Source: Affinirhizobium straminoryzae (GTDB lineage: Bacteria > Pseudomonadota > Alphaproteobacteria > Rhizobiales > Rhizobiaceae). From it: a DNA stretch of 64,000 nucleotides. Of the stretch, positions 54,753 through 62,666 are shown in pieces. The stretch lies in the NCBI RefSeq assembly GCF_007004135.1, contig NZ_VJMG01000047.1, forward strand, positions 124,001 through 188,000, in the 5' to 3' direction. The notes under the pieces were generated by a model that did no database searches, was not told where the DNA came from, and saw only the letters and a list, made by a program, of their open reading frames with translations. Numbering within the stretch: the first letter of the stretch is position 1; the number at the start of each line of letters is the position of its first letter. A program made the position numbers and the translations under genes.

Positions 54753-55528
54753 TGGCACAGGAACCCATCCTCTCCGCCCGCGGTCTCATCAAGCGCTATG
54801 GCAAGGTGACAGCCCTCGATCGCGCCGACTTCGACCTCTATCCCGGCGAGATTCTTGCCGTGATCGGCGACAATGGCGCCGGCAAATCCTCGCTGATCAA
54901 GGCCATCTCGGGCGCCGTGACGCCGGATGAAGGCGAGATCACGCTGGAAGGCAAGACGGTCAGCTTCCGCTCGCCGATCGAGGCCCGCAAGGCCGGCATC
55001 GAGACCGTCTACCAGAACCTCGCTCTGTCGCCGGCGCTCTCCATCGCAGACAACATGTTCCTCGGCCGCGAGATCCGCAAGCCGGGCGTGCTCGGCAAGG
55101 TCTTCCGCTCGCTCGACCGGGCCGCGATGGAAAAATTCGCTCGCGAAAAACTGTCCGAACTCGGCCTGATGACCATCCAGAACATCAACCAGGCGGTGGA
55201 GACCCTGTCGGGCGGCCAGCGCCAGGGTGTTGCGGTGGCGCGTGCTGCCGCCTTCGGCTCCAAGGTGATCATCCTCGATGAGCCGACGGCCGCACTCGGC
55301 GTCAAGGAAAGCCGCCGCGTGCTGGAACTGATCCTCGACGTGCGCTCGCGCGGCATCCCGATCGTGCTCATCTCGCACAACATGCCGCATGTGTTCGAAG
55401 TGGCCGACCGCATCCACATCCACCGTCTCGGCCGGCGCCTGACGGTCATCAATCCGAAGGACTATTCGATGTCCGACGCGGTTGCCTTCATGACCGGGGC
55501 AAAGTCCCCGGAGCCTCTGGCCGCCTGA
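54752..55528 (+). CDS. frcA: Fructose-type sugar ABC transporter ATP-binding protein
   Basis: This 258-residue protein has a single ABC domain, as in FrcA and unlike the double-domain RbsA: Walker A GDNGAGKSSLIKAI, signature LSGGQRQGVAVARAAA, Walker B VIILDEPTAALGVKE, H-loop ISHNMPHV. It energises sugar import with FrcC. In Sinorhizobium frcA is followed by the kinase gene frcK, which is absent here; a terminator-like hairpin follows instead. Confidence 0.92.
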   Translation: MAQEPILSARGLIKRYGKVTALDRADFDLYPGEILAVIGDNGAGKSSLIKAISGAVTPDEGEITLEGKTVSFRSPIEARKAGIETVYQNLALSPALSIADNMFLGREIRKPGVLGKVFRSLDRAAMEKFAREKLSELGLMTIQNINQAVETLSGGQRQGVAVARAAAFGSKVIILDEPTAALGVKESRRVLELILDVRSRGIPIVLISHNMPHVFEVADRIHIHRLGRRLTVINPKDYSMSDAVAFMTGAKSPEPLAA

Positions 55529-55548
55529 TCCCGGGCGCCCGGACCCTT

Positions 55549-55590
55549 GGGCCGCGTCGCATGACGGATGCGGCGCGGCCCCTTTCCCCG
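55549..55590 (+). terminator. Terminator-like hairpin after frcA
   Basis: GGGCCGCGTCGCAT-GACGG-ATGCGGCGCGGCCC is a 14-bp stem with one T:G position and a 5-base loop, 20 bases after frcA, followed by CCTTTCCCC. The weak T-run makes it an imperfect intrinsic terminator. Confidence 0.65.
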
Positions 55591-55660
55591 CAGAACCCGG
55601 CGGGCGTGACCATGTTTTAGGCGGTCAACGCAACAGCGTTCACCTTTCTCGCCCCTTTTT

Positions 55661-55704
55661 TGATATTTGTGAAAAGATATCACTTCCGATTCCATCAGAA
55701 TCGG
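55661..55704. promoter_or_regulatory. Two inverted repeats upstream of the ABC exporter pair
   Basis: GATAT-n10-ATATC (55661-55680) and CCGATTC-CATCA-GAATCGG (55686-55704) lie in an AT-richer patch about 95 bases before the first exporter gene. They could be operators or the end of the frc transcript; no regulator gene is adjacent. Confidence 0.4.
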
Positions 55705-55796
55705 GTTCCAATGCGCTTCCCTTCGGAGAGTTTCCGCCTAAATTTTCACCGGAAAAGACCGCCTTCTGGTCCATTGCCAGGGCGTGCTGCATTGGA

Positions 55797-57659
55797 ATGA
55801 CGACCGTGACACCCCAAGCTTCGAGCGGCGCCGCACCGGCGGCTGCTTCCCTTGCCCATGTCAAAGCCGCCGGCTGGGGCAAGGGCCTGTCGATCCTCAC
55901 CCGCATCACCGTGATGGCCTTCCGGCATCCCTGGCAGTCGGGCGCGGCCATCGGCGCCACCTTCATCGCCTCCGCCTTCCAGCTGATGATTCCGCGCCTG
56001 CTCGGCCAGGCGATCGACGAGGCACAGGGTATCGGGGCGGGCGGATCGCTGGGCGTCGCGGCGCAGGACGCGCTGCTGGCAACCGCGCTCCTGCTTCTGG
56101 GCGCCAGCGTGCTGCGCGGCCTGTTCACCATGGTGCAGAACTATTACAGCGAAGCGGTCGGCCACCACATCGGCTACGAACTGCGGCTTGCCTGCTACGA
56201 GAAGATCCAGCGCCTTTCGTTCAGCTTCCATGACGGCATGCATTCCGGCGACCTCATCACCATCGGCCTTCTCGATCTGGAGGGCGTGCGGATGTACTTC
56301 TCCACCGCGCTCGTCCGCATGATCTTTCTCTCGGTGCTGATCGGTATCGGCGCCTATCTGCTCATCTCCACCGATGTGCTGCTCGGCCTTCTGGCGCTGA
56401 GCTTCGTGCCCTTCGTCGGCTGGCGCTCCTCCGTGGCGCAGCTTCGCCTGCGCGCCACCTGGCTCGACCTGCAGGAACGCCTGCAGGTGCTGACGCGGGT
56501 GATGGAGGAAAATCTCGGCGGCATTCGCGTGGTGCGCGCCTTTGCCGCCCAGGCGCATGAAATGGAAAAGTTCGAGACGGCTTCGCTGAGCGCACTGACG
56601 CTCGCCCACCAGCGGGTCGGCATCCGGGTCGCCAATACCAGCGCGATGACGCTCTCCTTCTTCGCCGCCATGGGCCTCGTGCTGTGGGTCGGCGGCACCA
56701 AGGTGATGGCCGGCGAGATGACGGTCGGCACGCTCGCCTCCTTTCTCACCTTCATGACCATCCTGCAGATGCCGGTGCGCCAGCTCGGCCTGATGGTCAA
56801 TGCCTTTGCCCGCGCCTCCACCTGCGGCGCGCGCCTGTTCGGCCTGCTCGATCTCGAGGTTGCCATCAAGGACAAGCCGAAGGCCCCGGCGCTCATCGTT
56901 CGCGAGGGCACGCTGCGCTTCGACAATGTCGGCTTTGCCTATCCCTCCGCACCGGACAACCGCGTGCTGGACGGCATCAGCTTCGAGGCGCGGCGCGGCG
57001 AGACGATCGGCATCGTCGGCCCGCCAGGCAGCGGCAAGTCGACCATCGCCCATCTGATTCCGCGCTTCTACGACGTCACCCAGGGTCGCATCACCATCGA
57101 CGGGCAGGATATCCGCGATGTCACGCTGCAATCGCTGCGCCGTTCCATCGTCGTCGTGCCGCAGGACAGCTTCCTGTTCACCACCACCATCGAGAACAAC
57201 ATCGCCTATGGTGACCCGTGGGCGCGGGAAAACCAGATCGCACGGGCCAGCGAAAGCGCACAGCTGCACAATTATGTGCTCGGCCTGCCCTCCAGCTACG
57301 GCACCGTGGTCGGCGAACGCGGCGTGTCGCTCTCCGGCGGCCAGCGCCAGCGGCTCACCATTGCCCGCGCGGTGATGCTGAAGCCCGCCGTCATGGTGTT
57401 CGACGATTCGACGGCCGCCATCGACGCGGCCACCGAACAGCGCATCCGCGGCGCCATGCGCCGTTATGCCAGCGACCGCGTGACGCTGATCGTTGCGCAC
57501 CGGCTCGGCTCGCTGATGCATGCCGACCGCATTCTCTTCGTGGAGAACGGCCGGATCGTGGAAGAGGGAACGCATCAGCAGCTGCTGGCGCTGGGTGGCC
57601 GCTACAAGGCGCTGCATGACCTGCAGATCCGCCCCGGCGACGACGCGCTGGCCGGCTGA
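55797..57659 (+). CDS. ABC exporter half-transporter, degenerate-site subunit
   Basis: This 620-residue protein has a six-helix exporter membrane domain (about residues 45-330) and a C-terminal ATPase with Walker A GPPGSGKSTIAH, Q-loop VVPQDSFLF, canonical signature VSLSGGQRQRLTIARA, Walker B VMVFDDSTAAID and VAHRLG. The catalytic Glu after Walker B is Asp here (FDD instead of LDE), a mark of the degenerate subunit in heterodimeric exporters. It is 11 bases upstream of its partner. The exported substrate (drug, lipid, peptide) is unknown. The start has only a weak ribosome-binding site. Confidence 0.9.
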   Translation: MTTVTPQASSGAAPAAASLAHVKAAGWGKGLSILTRITVMAFRHPWQSGAAIGATFIASAFQLMIPRLLGQAIDEAQGIGAGGSLGVAAQDALLATALLLLGASVLRGLFTMVQNYYSEAVGHHIGYELRLACYEKIQRLSFSFHDGMHSGDLITIGLLDLEGVRMYFSTALVRMIFLSVLIGIGAYLLISTDVLLGLLALSFVPFVGWRSSVAQLRLRATWLDLQERLQVLTRVMEENLGGIRVVRAFAAQAHEMEKFETASLSALTLAHQRVGIRVANTSAMTLSFFAAMGLVLWVGGTKVMAGEMTVGTLASFLTFMTILQMPVRQLGLMVNAFARASTCGARLFGLLDLEVAIKDKPKAPALIVREGTLRFDNVGFAYPSAPDNRVLDGISFEARRGETIGIVGPPGSGKSTIAHLIPRFYDVTQGRITIDGQDIRDVTLQSLRRSIVVVPQDSFLFTTTIENNIAYGDPWARENQIARASESAQLHNYVLGLPSSYGTVVGERGVSLSGGQRQRLTIARAVMLKPAVMVFDDSTAAIDAATEQRIRGAMRRYASDRVTLIVAHRLGSLMHADRILFVENGRIVEEGTHQQLLALGGRYKALHDLQIRPGDDALAG

Positions 57660-57670
57660 GGGAGGACGAC

Positions 57671-59566
57671 ATGGCCGAGGAAATGGAAACCGAACGCGCG
57701 GACGTTCGCGAGGATGGCCGCCGCCCACCCCGCGCGGTGGTGGGCTCGCACCGCATCGAGGAGGAAATCTTCGGCAAGGTGTTCGACCGCAACATCATTG
57801 CCCGCATCTGGGATTTCGTGCGCCCCTACAAGAAGAAGGTGGCGCTCGCCGTGGTGGCCGTGCTGGTGTTTACCGCCATGCAGCTCGCCATTCCGCTGAT
57901 CATCCGCCACGCGATCGACAACGGCATGCAGCCGGGCGGCGACCGGGCGGCGCTGGTGTCGGCGATCATCGCCTTCGGGGTGGCGATCCTCGTCAATTTC
58001 GCCGCGAGCTATGCGCAGGAAACGCTGGTCGGCAATGTGGCGGAAGACGTGCTGTTCGATATCCGCCGCGCCATGTTCCACCATCTGCAGCGCGTCTCGC
58101 TGTCCTTCATGGACAAGACCGAGGTGGGCCGCCTGATGTCGCGCCTGCAGGGCGACGTCAATTCCATGCAGGAATTCCTCGAAACCTCGGTTCTCTCGGT
58201 CGGCGACATCACGCTTTTGATCGGCATCGTGGTGGTGATGCTGTATCTCGATTTCTACCTCGGCCTGCTGACCCTGTCCGCCCTGCCGATCCTGTTCATC
58301 GTGCGCCTGTTCTGGCTGCCGGTGGCGCGCAAGTCCTTCATGGCAGCACACGAATCGAATTCGGTGGCGAGCGGCGCGCTGGCGGAAGCCATTCATGGCG
58401 TGCGCGCCGTGCAGGGCATGGATCGCCAGGCGGTCAACTTCACCCTGTTCGACGACAAGGCCCGCACCAACCTCAACAACCACCTGCACGCCGCGCGCCT
58501 CGCCCAGGTGATGGTGCCGATCGTCGACACGCTGACCGGGATTGCCATGGCGCTCGTCATCGTGGTCGGCGGCGCGCGCGTGCTGAACCAGGCGCTCGAC
58601 GTCGGCGTGATGGTGGCCTTCCTCTTCTACATCCAGCGCTTCTTCGACCCGATCCGCTCGCTCACCCTGCAATATTCGGTGATGCAGCGGGCCATGGCCT
58701 CCGGCCAGCGCCTGACTGATGTGCTCGACGTGCGCGTCGATATCGAAGACAAGCCCGATGCCAAGGTGCTCTCGCCCGACATGGACGGCTCGGTGGAATT
58801 CCGCAACGTGGTGTTCGGCTATAATCCGAAGCATCCCGTGCTGAAGAATGTCAGCTTCCGCGTCAATCCGGGAGAAACGGTGGCGCTGGTCGGACCGACG
58901 GGCTCGGGCAAGTCCAGCTGCATGTCGCTGATCCACCGTTTCTACGAGGTGCAGCAGGGCGCGGTGCTCGTCGGCGGTCACGACGTGCGCGACCTGACGC
59001 AGGAATCGCTCGGCCGGCAGATCGCCATGGTGCTGCAGGAACCCTTCCTGTTCACCGGCACCGTGTTCGAGAACATCCGCTATCACAAGACCGAGGCCAC
59101 CCGCGAGCAGGTGATCGAAGCGGCCAAGGCGGTTGGCGCGCATGATTTCATCATGCGCATGCCCGACGGCTATGACAGCCTGCTCGGCCAGCGCGGCGGC
59201 AATCTGTCGCTCGGCCAGCGCCAGTTGATCAGCTTTGCCCGCGCGCTGGTGGCGGATGCGAAGATCCTGGTGCTCGACGAGGCGACCGCCAATATCGACA
59301 GCTATACGGAAATGCTGATCCAGAAGGCGCTGGTCAAGCTGCTGCAGGGCCGCACCGGCCTCGTCATCGCCCACCGGCTGGCGACCATCCGCGAGGCGGA
59401 CCGCATCATCGTGCTGCAGAACGGCGAGCTGATCGAAAGCGGCAATCATGCCGAGCTGATGCGCAACGACCGGCTCTATGCCCGGCTCTACAACCTCAAC
59501 TACGCCTCCTTCGACGACATTCCGGAGGATGTCATCGACAAGGCCGCAGTGGCGAGCACGACCTGA
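57671..59566 (+). CDS. ABC exporter half-transporter, catalytic-site subunit
   Basis: This 631-residue half-transporter has an exporter membrane domain (about residues 50-345) and an ATPase with Walker A GPTGSGKSSCMSL, LQEPFLFTGTVFENI, the altered signature NLSLGQRQLISFARAL, canonical Walker B ILVLDEATANIDSYTE and IAHRLATI. Its intact Glu complements the Asp of the first subunit, while its LSLGQ differs from LSGGQ, so one composite ATP site is canonical and one degenerate. GGGAGGA precedes the ATG. It probably forms a heterodimer with the preceding protein. Confidence 0.92.
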   Translation: MAEEMETERADVREDGRRPPRAVVGSHRIEEEIFGKVFDRNIIARIWDFVRPYKKKVALAVVAVLVFTAMQLAIPLIIRHAIDNGMQPGGDRAALVSAIIAFGVAILVNFAASYAQETLVGNVAEDVLFDIRRAMFHHLQRVSLSFMDKTEVGRLMSRLQGDVNSMQEFLETSVLSVGDITLLIGIVVVMLYLDFYLGLLTLSALPILFIVRLFWLPVARKSFMAAHESNSVASGALAEAIHGVRAVQGMDRQAVNFTLFDDKARTNLNNHLHAARLAQVMVPIVDTLTGIAMALVIVVGGARVLNQALDVGVMVAFLFYIQRFFDPIRSLTLQYSVMQRAMASGQRLTDVLDVRVDIEDKPDAKVLSPDMDGSVEFRNVVFGYNPKHPVLKNVSFRVNPGETVALVGPTGSGKSSCMSLIHRFYEVQQGAVLVGGHDVRDLTQESLGRQIAMVLQEPFLFTGTVFENIRYHKTEATREQVIEAAKAVGAHDFIMRMPDGYDSLLGQRGGNLSLGQRQLISFARALVADAKILVLDEATANIDSYTEMLIQKALVKLLQGRTGLVIAHRLATIREADRIIVLQNGELIESGNHAELMRNDRLYARLYNLNYASFDDIPEDVIDKAAVASTT

Positions 59567-59629
59567 GCCTGCCGCGGAACCATCGCGCCCGCCCTCCGTT
59601 TCCCTCGGGACAACCCGAAGGAGACAGTG

Positions 59630-59809
59630 ATGACCGCGAACAGCAAGCCGGAACGTGCCGTCGGCGAGGAAACGGCACCCGCAACGCGCCGTCAAGGCAC
59701 CATTCCAGCCGGTCCCGACGCCCGCTCGAAGGTCGATCCGGACAAGACACCCGGCACCGGCGCCCTGCCGGCAACCGATGCCCGCGAGATCGATCCAGGC
59801 TCGGAATAA
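59630..59809 (+). CDS. Small hydrophilic protein, 59 residues
   Basis: This short frame (MTANSKPERAVGEETA... ending REIDPGSE) has a good ribosome-binding site (AAGGAGA six bases upstream) and high GC at third positions like its neighbours, so it is probably a real gene. The product is charged, rich in Pro, Ala, Asp and Thr, without Cys or hydrophobic segments, and likely disordered. The central PDARSKVDPDKTPGTGALP recalls conserved rhizobial hypothetical proteins from memory. No function can be given. Confidence 0.7.
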   Translation: MTANSKPERAVGEETAPATRRQGTIPAGPDARSKVDPDKTPGTGALPATDAREIDPGSE

Positions 59810-59896
59810 CCATACCCGCCGCCCTGCGGCGCCTTGCCCGCTTGCGGCGGGGCGCCGGCCCGTCTAGACCTCCTGCGAAGCAGAACGGGACGGGAC

Positions 59897-60289
59897 ATGA
59901 GCGGCGAGACCATTACGCTGTATGAAGCGATCGGCGGAGACGAGACCGTGCGGGCCCTCACCCGCCGGTTCTACGAGCTCATGGACACGCTGCCCGAGGC
60001 GGCGCGCTGCCGCGCCATCCATCCGCAGGATCTCAGCGGCAGCGAGTCCAAGCTTTACGATTATCTCACCGGCTATCTCGGCGGCCCCCCTGTCTATGTG
60101 GAGAAATACGGGCATCCGCGCCTGCGCGCCCGCCATTTTGGCGCGCCCATCGGCGCGGCGGAGCGCGACGAGTGGCTGCTCTGCTTTTCGCGCGCCATGG
60201 AGGAAACGATCGCCAATTCCAAGCTGCGCGAGATCATCTGGGCGCCCGTCGAGCGGCTGGCCCAGCACATGCAGAACCGGGAGGAGTGA
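59897..60289 (+). CDS. Truncated haemoglobin, group II
   Basis: This 130-residue globin has TLYEAIGGDETVRALTRRFYELMDTLPEA with the B10 Tyr, LYDYLTGYLGGPPVYVEKYGHPRLRARHFGAPIG with the proximal His region, and ERDEWLLCFSRAMEET with the G8 Trp typical of group II (YjbI). Such proteins bind O2 or NO and may protect respiration. The start at 59897 has GGGACGGGAC upstream. The DUF423 gene follows two bases after its stop. Confidence 0.9.
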   Translation: MSGETITLYEAIGGDETVRALTRRFYELMDTLPEAARCRAIHPQDLSGSESKLYDYLTGYLGGPPVYVEKYGHPRLRARHFGAPIGAAERDEWLLCFSRAMEETIANSKLREIIWAPVERLAQHMQNREE

Positions 60290-60291
60290 GC

Positions 60292-60663
60292 ATGCGCGCC
60301 CTCGACAGTCTTCGCCCGTTGATCCTGATGCTCTCCGGCTTTCTCGGCGCGAGCGGCGTGGTGCTGGCCGCGGCCGCCAGCCATGGCGGCGACGCCCACC
60401 TTCTCGGCAATGCCTCCACCATGTGCCTTGCCCATGCGCCGGTGCTGCTGGCTCTTTGTCTCGGGCATGGCATGGTTCGCACGGCAACGCTTGCCGCGCT
60501 GGTGCTCAGCCTTGGTACGGTTCTCTTCGCCGCTGATCTGGTCGTTCGGCATCTTGGCTCTGCCGGCCTCTTTCCGATGGCCGCGCCAAGCGGCGGTCTG
60601 CTGATGATCCTCGGCTGGCTGATCGTTGCGGCCGGCGCCTTTTTTCGCACAAAAAGCGAGTAG
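60292..60663 (+). CDS. DUF423 family membrane protein
   Basis: This 123-residue protein has four hydrophobic segments and the DUF423 pattern LSGFLGASGVVLAAAASHGG, NASTMCLAHAPVLLALCLG, VLSLGTVLFAADLVVRHL and APSGGLLMILGWLIVAAGA. It is an inner-membrane protein of unknown function. GGGAGGAG lies just upstream inside the globin gene end, so the two are an operon; the link to globin function is unclear. Confidence 0.85.
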   Translation: MRALDSLRPLILMLSGFLGASGVVLAAAASHGGDAHLLGNASTMCLAHAPVLLALCLGHGMVRTATLAALVLSLGTVLFAADLVVRHLGSAGLFPMAAPSGGLLMILGWLIVAAGAFFRTKSE

Positions 60664-60788
60664 AAGCCCCCGCAAGCAATCCTGCCTTGCGTCAGCCTCG
60701 GGGCACGCAAAATGGCTAGGATCTGTTGCCATGCGACGTCTAGGAATTTCGAAACGTTCGAATATTCTGACGGCGTTCGGAGATGAGG

Positions 60789-61769
60789 ATGGGCCAGATC
60801 AAGATCCAGGTGGGGGACTCCTGGTGGATGTTGCTGATACCGCGCAGGCGGCCGACATTGCTTGTCGGCCAGCTGATCGCACTTGGCTGCGCGGCAGTTG
60901 CAATCGGGCTGTGGTTCCTGCTCAGTTCCGTTCTGCTCGGTGCGCCCTTCATTACATTTTTTCCCTTTATCGTGGTGGCCACGGCCTGGGGCGGGCGCGC
61001 CGGCGGCATGATGCTGATGGTCTACGGCGTGGCGTTTGCCATCATCGTGTGGCTGACCATCCGTCAGGTCGGCCTGCCGAGCGCGCTTCTCTCCTCCACC
61101 GTCTTTACGCTGTTCGGCGCGCTGACGGTGGGAATCATTCATGCCATGCATGTCCTGATGGCCGCCCTTGAGAAGGCCGAGGCACAGGCGGAGGTGCTGG
61201 CACGCGAGATGCGCCACCGGGTGGGCAACATCATGCAGCTGGTGCAGGCGATTGCCCAGATGACCGCGCGCTCCTGCAACGATCTCAGCGAATTCATGCC
61301 GCGCTTCGAGGGGCGCATGCGGGCGCTTTCAGAGGCGCATCGCATGTCATCCGGCCAGAATGCCATGCCGAACGATCTGGAGGCGATGCTGCGCATCCTG
61401 CTTTCCGCCTATGATCCCGAGCGGCTGCGACTGATCGGCCCCGCCTGCAGTCTGGATGCCGACACAGCACCGCGGGTGGCGCTGGTGATCCATGAACTCG
61501 CCACGAACGCAGCAAAATATGGCGCTCTTTCCGTGCCTTACGGCGTGGTGCGCATCGAATGGCAATTGCTGCCGGAAACGCTGGAACTTGTCTGGCGCGA
61601 AGAAGGCGGTCCCCCGGTCAGCACGCCAACCCGCAAGGGATTCGGTTCGCGGTTGATTACGGCAAGCCTTGCGCCCGGAGGCGGCGCGGCCGAACTGCAG
61701 TTCGAGCCGGCGGGGCTCCGGTGCACGTTGCGGCTGCCGCGACCGGTTGCGCCACCAGCAAAGCTGTGA
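60789..61769 (+). CDS. HWE-family sensor histidine kinase
   Basis: This 326-residue kinase has about four N-terminal membrane segments (residues 22-115), a linker helix, then the HWE phosphoacceptor box LAREMRHRVGNIMQLVQAIAQMTAR (His about 145), the N-box HELATNAAKYGALS, the WxE motif VWREEGGPP and GFGSRLI. HWE kinases are common in rhizobia and often have no adjacent response regulator, as here. No periplasmic sensor domain is evident, so the signal may be sensed in the membrane. ATG 60789 has GGAG six bases upstream; 60783 is also possible. Confidence 0.88.
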   Translation: MGQIKIQVGDSWWMLLIPRRRPTLLVGQLIALGCAAVAIGLWFLLSSVLLGAPFITFFPFIVVATAWGGRAGGMMLMVYGVAFAIIVWLTIRQVGLPSALLSSTVFTLFGALTVGIIHAMHVLMAALEKAEAQAEVLAREMRHRVGNIMQLVQAIAQMTARSCNDLSEFMPRFEGRMRALSEAHRMSSGQNAMPNDLEAMLRILLSAYDPERLRLIGPACSLDADTAPRVALVIHELATNAAKYGALSVPYGVVRIEWQLLPETLELVWREEGGPPVSTPTRKGFGSRLITASLAPGGGAAELQFEPAGLRCTLRLPRPVAPPAKL

Positions 61770-61817
61770 CCTCTATCGAAGGATCGGATCGCAGAGGCGT
61801 TCAGCCGCCGGTGGGAT

Positions 61818-62462
61818 CTACCCGAGGGCGATGTCGGCGATCAGCCGATCCACATAGGCGCGGAAGATTGCCACCATGTCGATCGCATCCGGCGCCCTCA
61901 GCCACAGCATCTGCAGGCCGTCCATCATCGAAATCAGCTCGGCGGCCAGAGCCCGTGCATCGACATCCGGACGGATCTCGCCACTCTCGATGCCACGCTG
62001 CAAGGTCTGTGAAAGGCTGAGGCTCACGCTGCGGACGCGATTGCCGAACCAGCCGGCGGCTGGATGATCCCGCGTCAGGCTCTCGGCATTGAGGATCGCA
62101 AAGGTTCGCACCACACCCGGGATATGCGTATTGGCCTGCACCACCTCGACAAGCGCAGACAACAGCGCGCGCCAGGAGAGATCCGGCCCTCCCAGTACCT
62201 TCACGCTCTCCAGATCGCGCCGCTCCAGAATGGCGAGGAGCAGATCCACCTTGGTGGGAAAATAGTGGATGAGGCCCGGCAGGGAGAGGCCCACCTCCTG
62301 GGCGATGGCAGCAAACGAGGCGTTCTGATAGCCGTCATCGGCGAACTGCCGCATGGCCGCCTGCAGGATCTGCTCGCGCCGCTCTTCACCCTTGGGCGAT
62401 TTGCGCCGCTTCGGTGGTGCCGCCTGCCCGGCCTTCTGCCGGTTCTGTCCCGTGCCGTCCAT
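61818..62462 (-). CDS. TetR-family transcriptional regulator
   Basis: This 214-residue regulator has an N-terminal TetR helix-turn-helix (RREQILQAAMRQFADDGYQNASFAAIAQEVGLSLPGLIHYFPTKVDLLLAI, about residues 28-80) after a basic, disordered leader (RRKSPKGEERR). The C-terminal helices form the ligand domain. It is divergent from the MFS transporter gene and probably represses it from the shared 200-base region. The ligand is unknown, though sugars are suggested by the MFS relatives. Confidence 0.88.
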   Translation of the reverse strand: MDGTGQNRQKAGQAAPPKRRKSPKGEERREQILQAAMRQFADDGYQNASFAAIAQEVGLSLPGLIHYFPTKVDLLLAILERRDLESVKVLGGPDLSWRALLSALVEVVQANTHIPGVVRTFAILNAESLTRDHPAAGWFGNRVRSVSLSLSQTLQRGIESGEIRPDVDARALAAELISMMDGLQMLWLRAPDAIDMVAIFRAYVDRLIADIALG

Positions 62463-62588
62463 TCGGCCTTCCTCGCTCGCTCTCTCGTTCTTTTATTCGG
62501 AATTCAGAAAACGGCAACAGCAGCGAATGGCGGTGATGCCTGCGTCATTTGCCGGCCTTCCTTGTTCCACCCGCGACCCCGTGGCCGA

Positions 62589-62619
62589 TTGACTCTTTAA
62601 AAATACCGATTACGCGGTA
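62589..62619 (+). promoter_or_regulatory. Candidate TetR operator/promoter before the MFS gene
   Basis: TACCG-ATTACG-CGGTA (62604-62619) is a perfect 5-bp inverted repeat embedded in AAA...TTT flanks, close after TTGACT (62589-62594), a possible -35 element. A matching -10 is not obvious. It lies 48 bases before the transporter start and is the best repeat in this divergent region. Confidence 0.45.
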
Positions 62620-62666
62620 GGTTTAACAGCTATCACCGTGCGTGACAGCGTCGTGGAGGATTTTTC

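Noticed and set aside
55797..59566. The two ABC proteins as a type I secretion or cyclic-glucan exporter system.
   Set aside because: No membrane-fusion protein, peptidase C39 domain or glucan synthase gene is adjacent; only the heterodimeric exporter pattern is supported.
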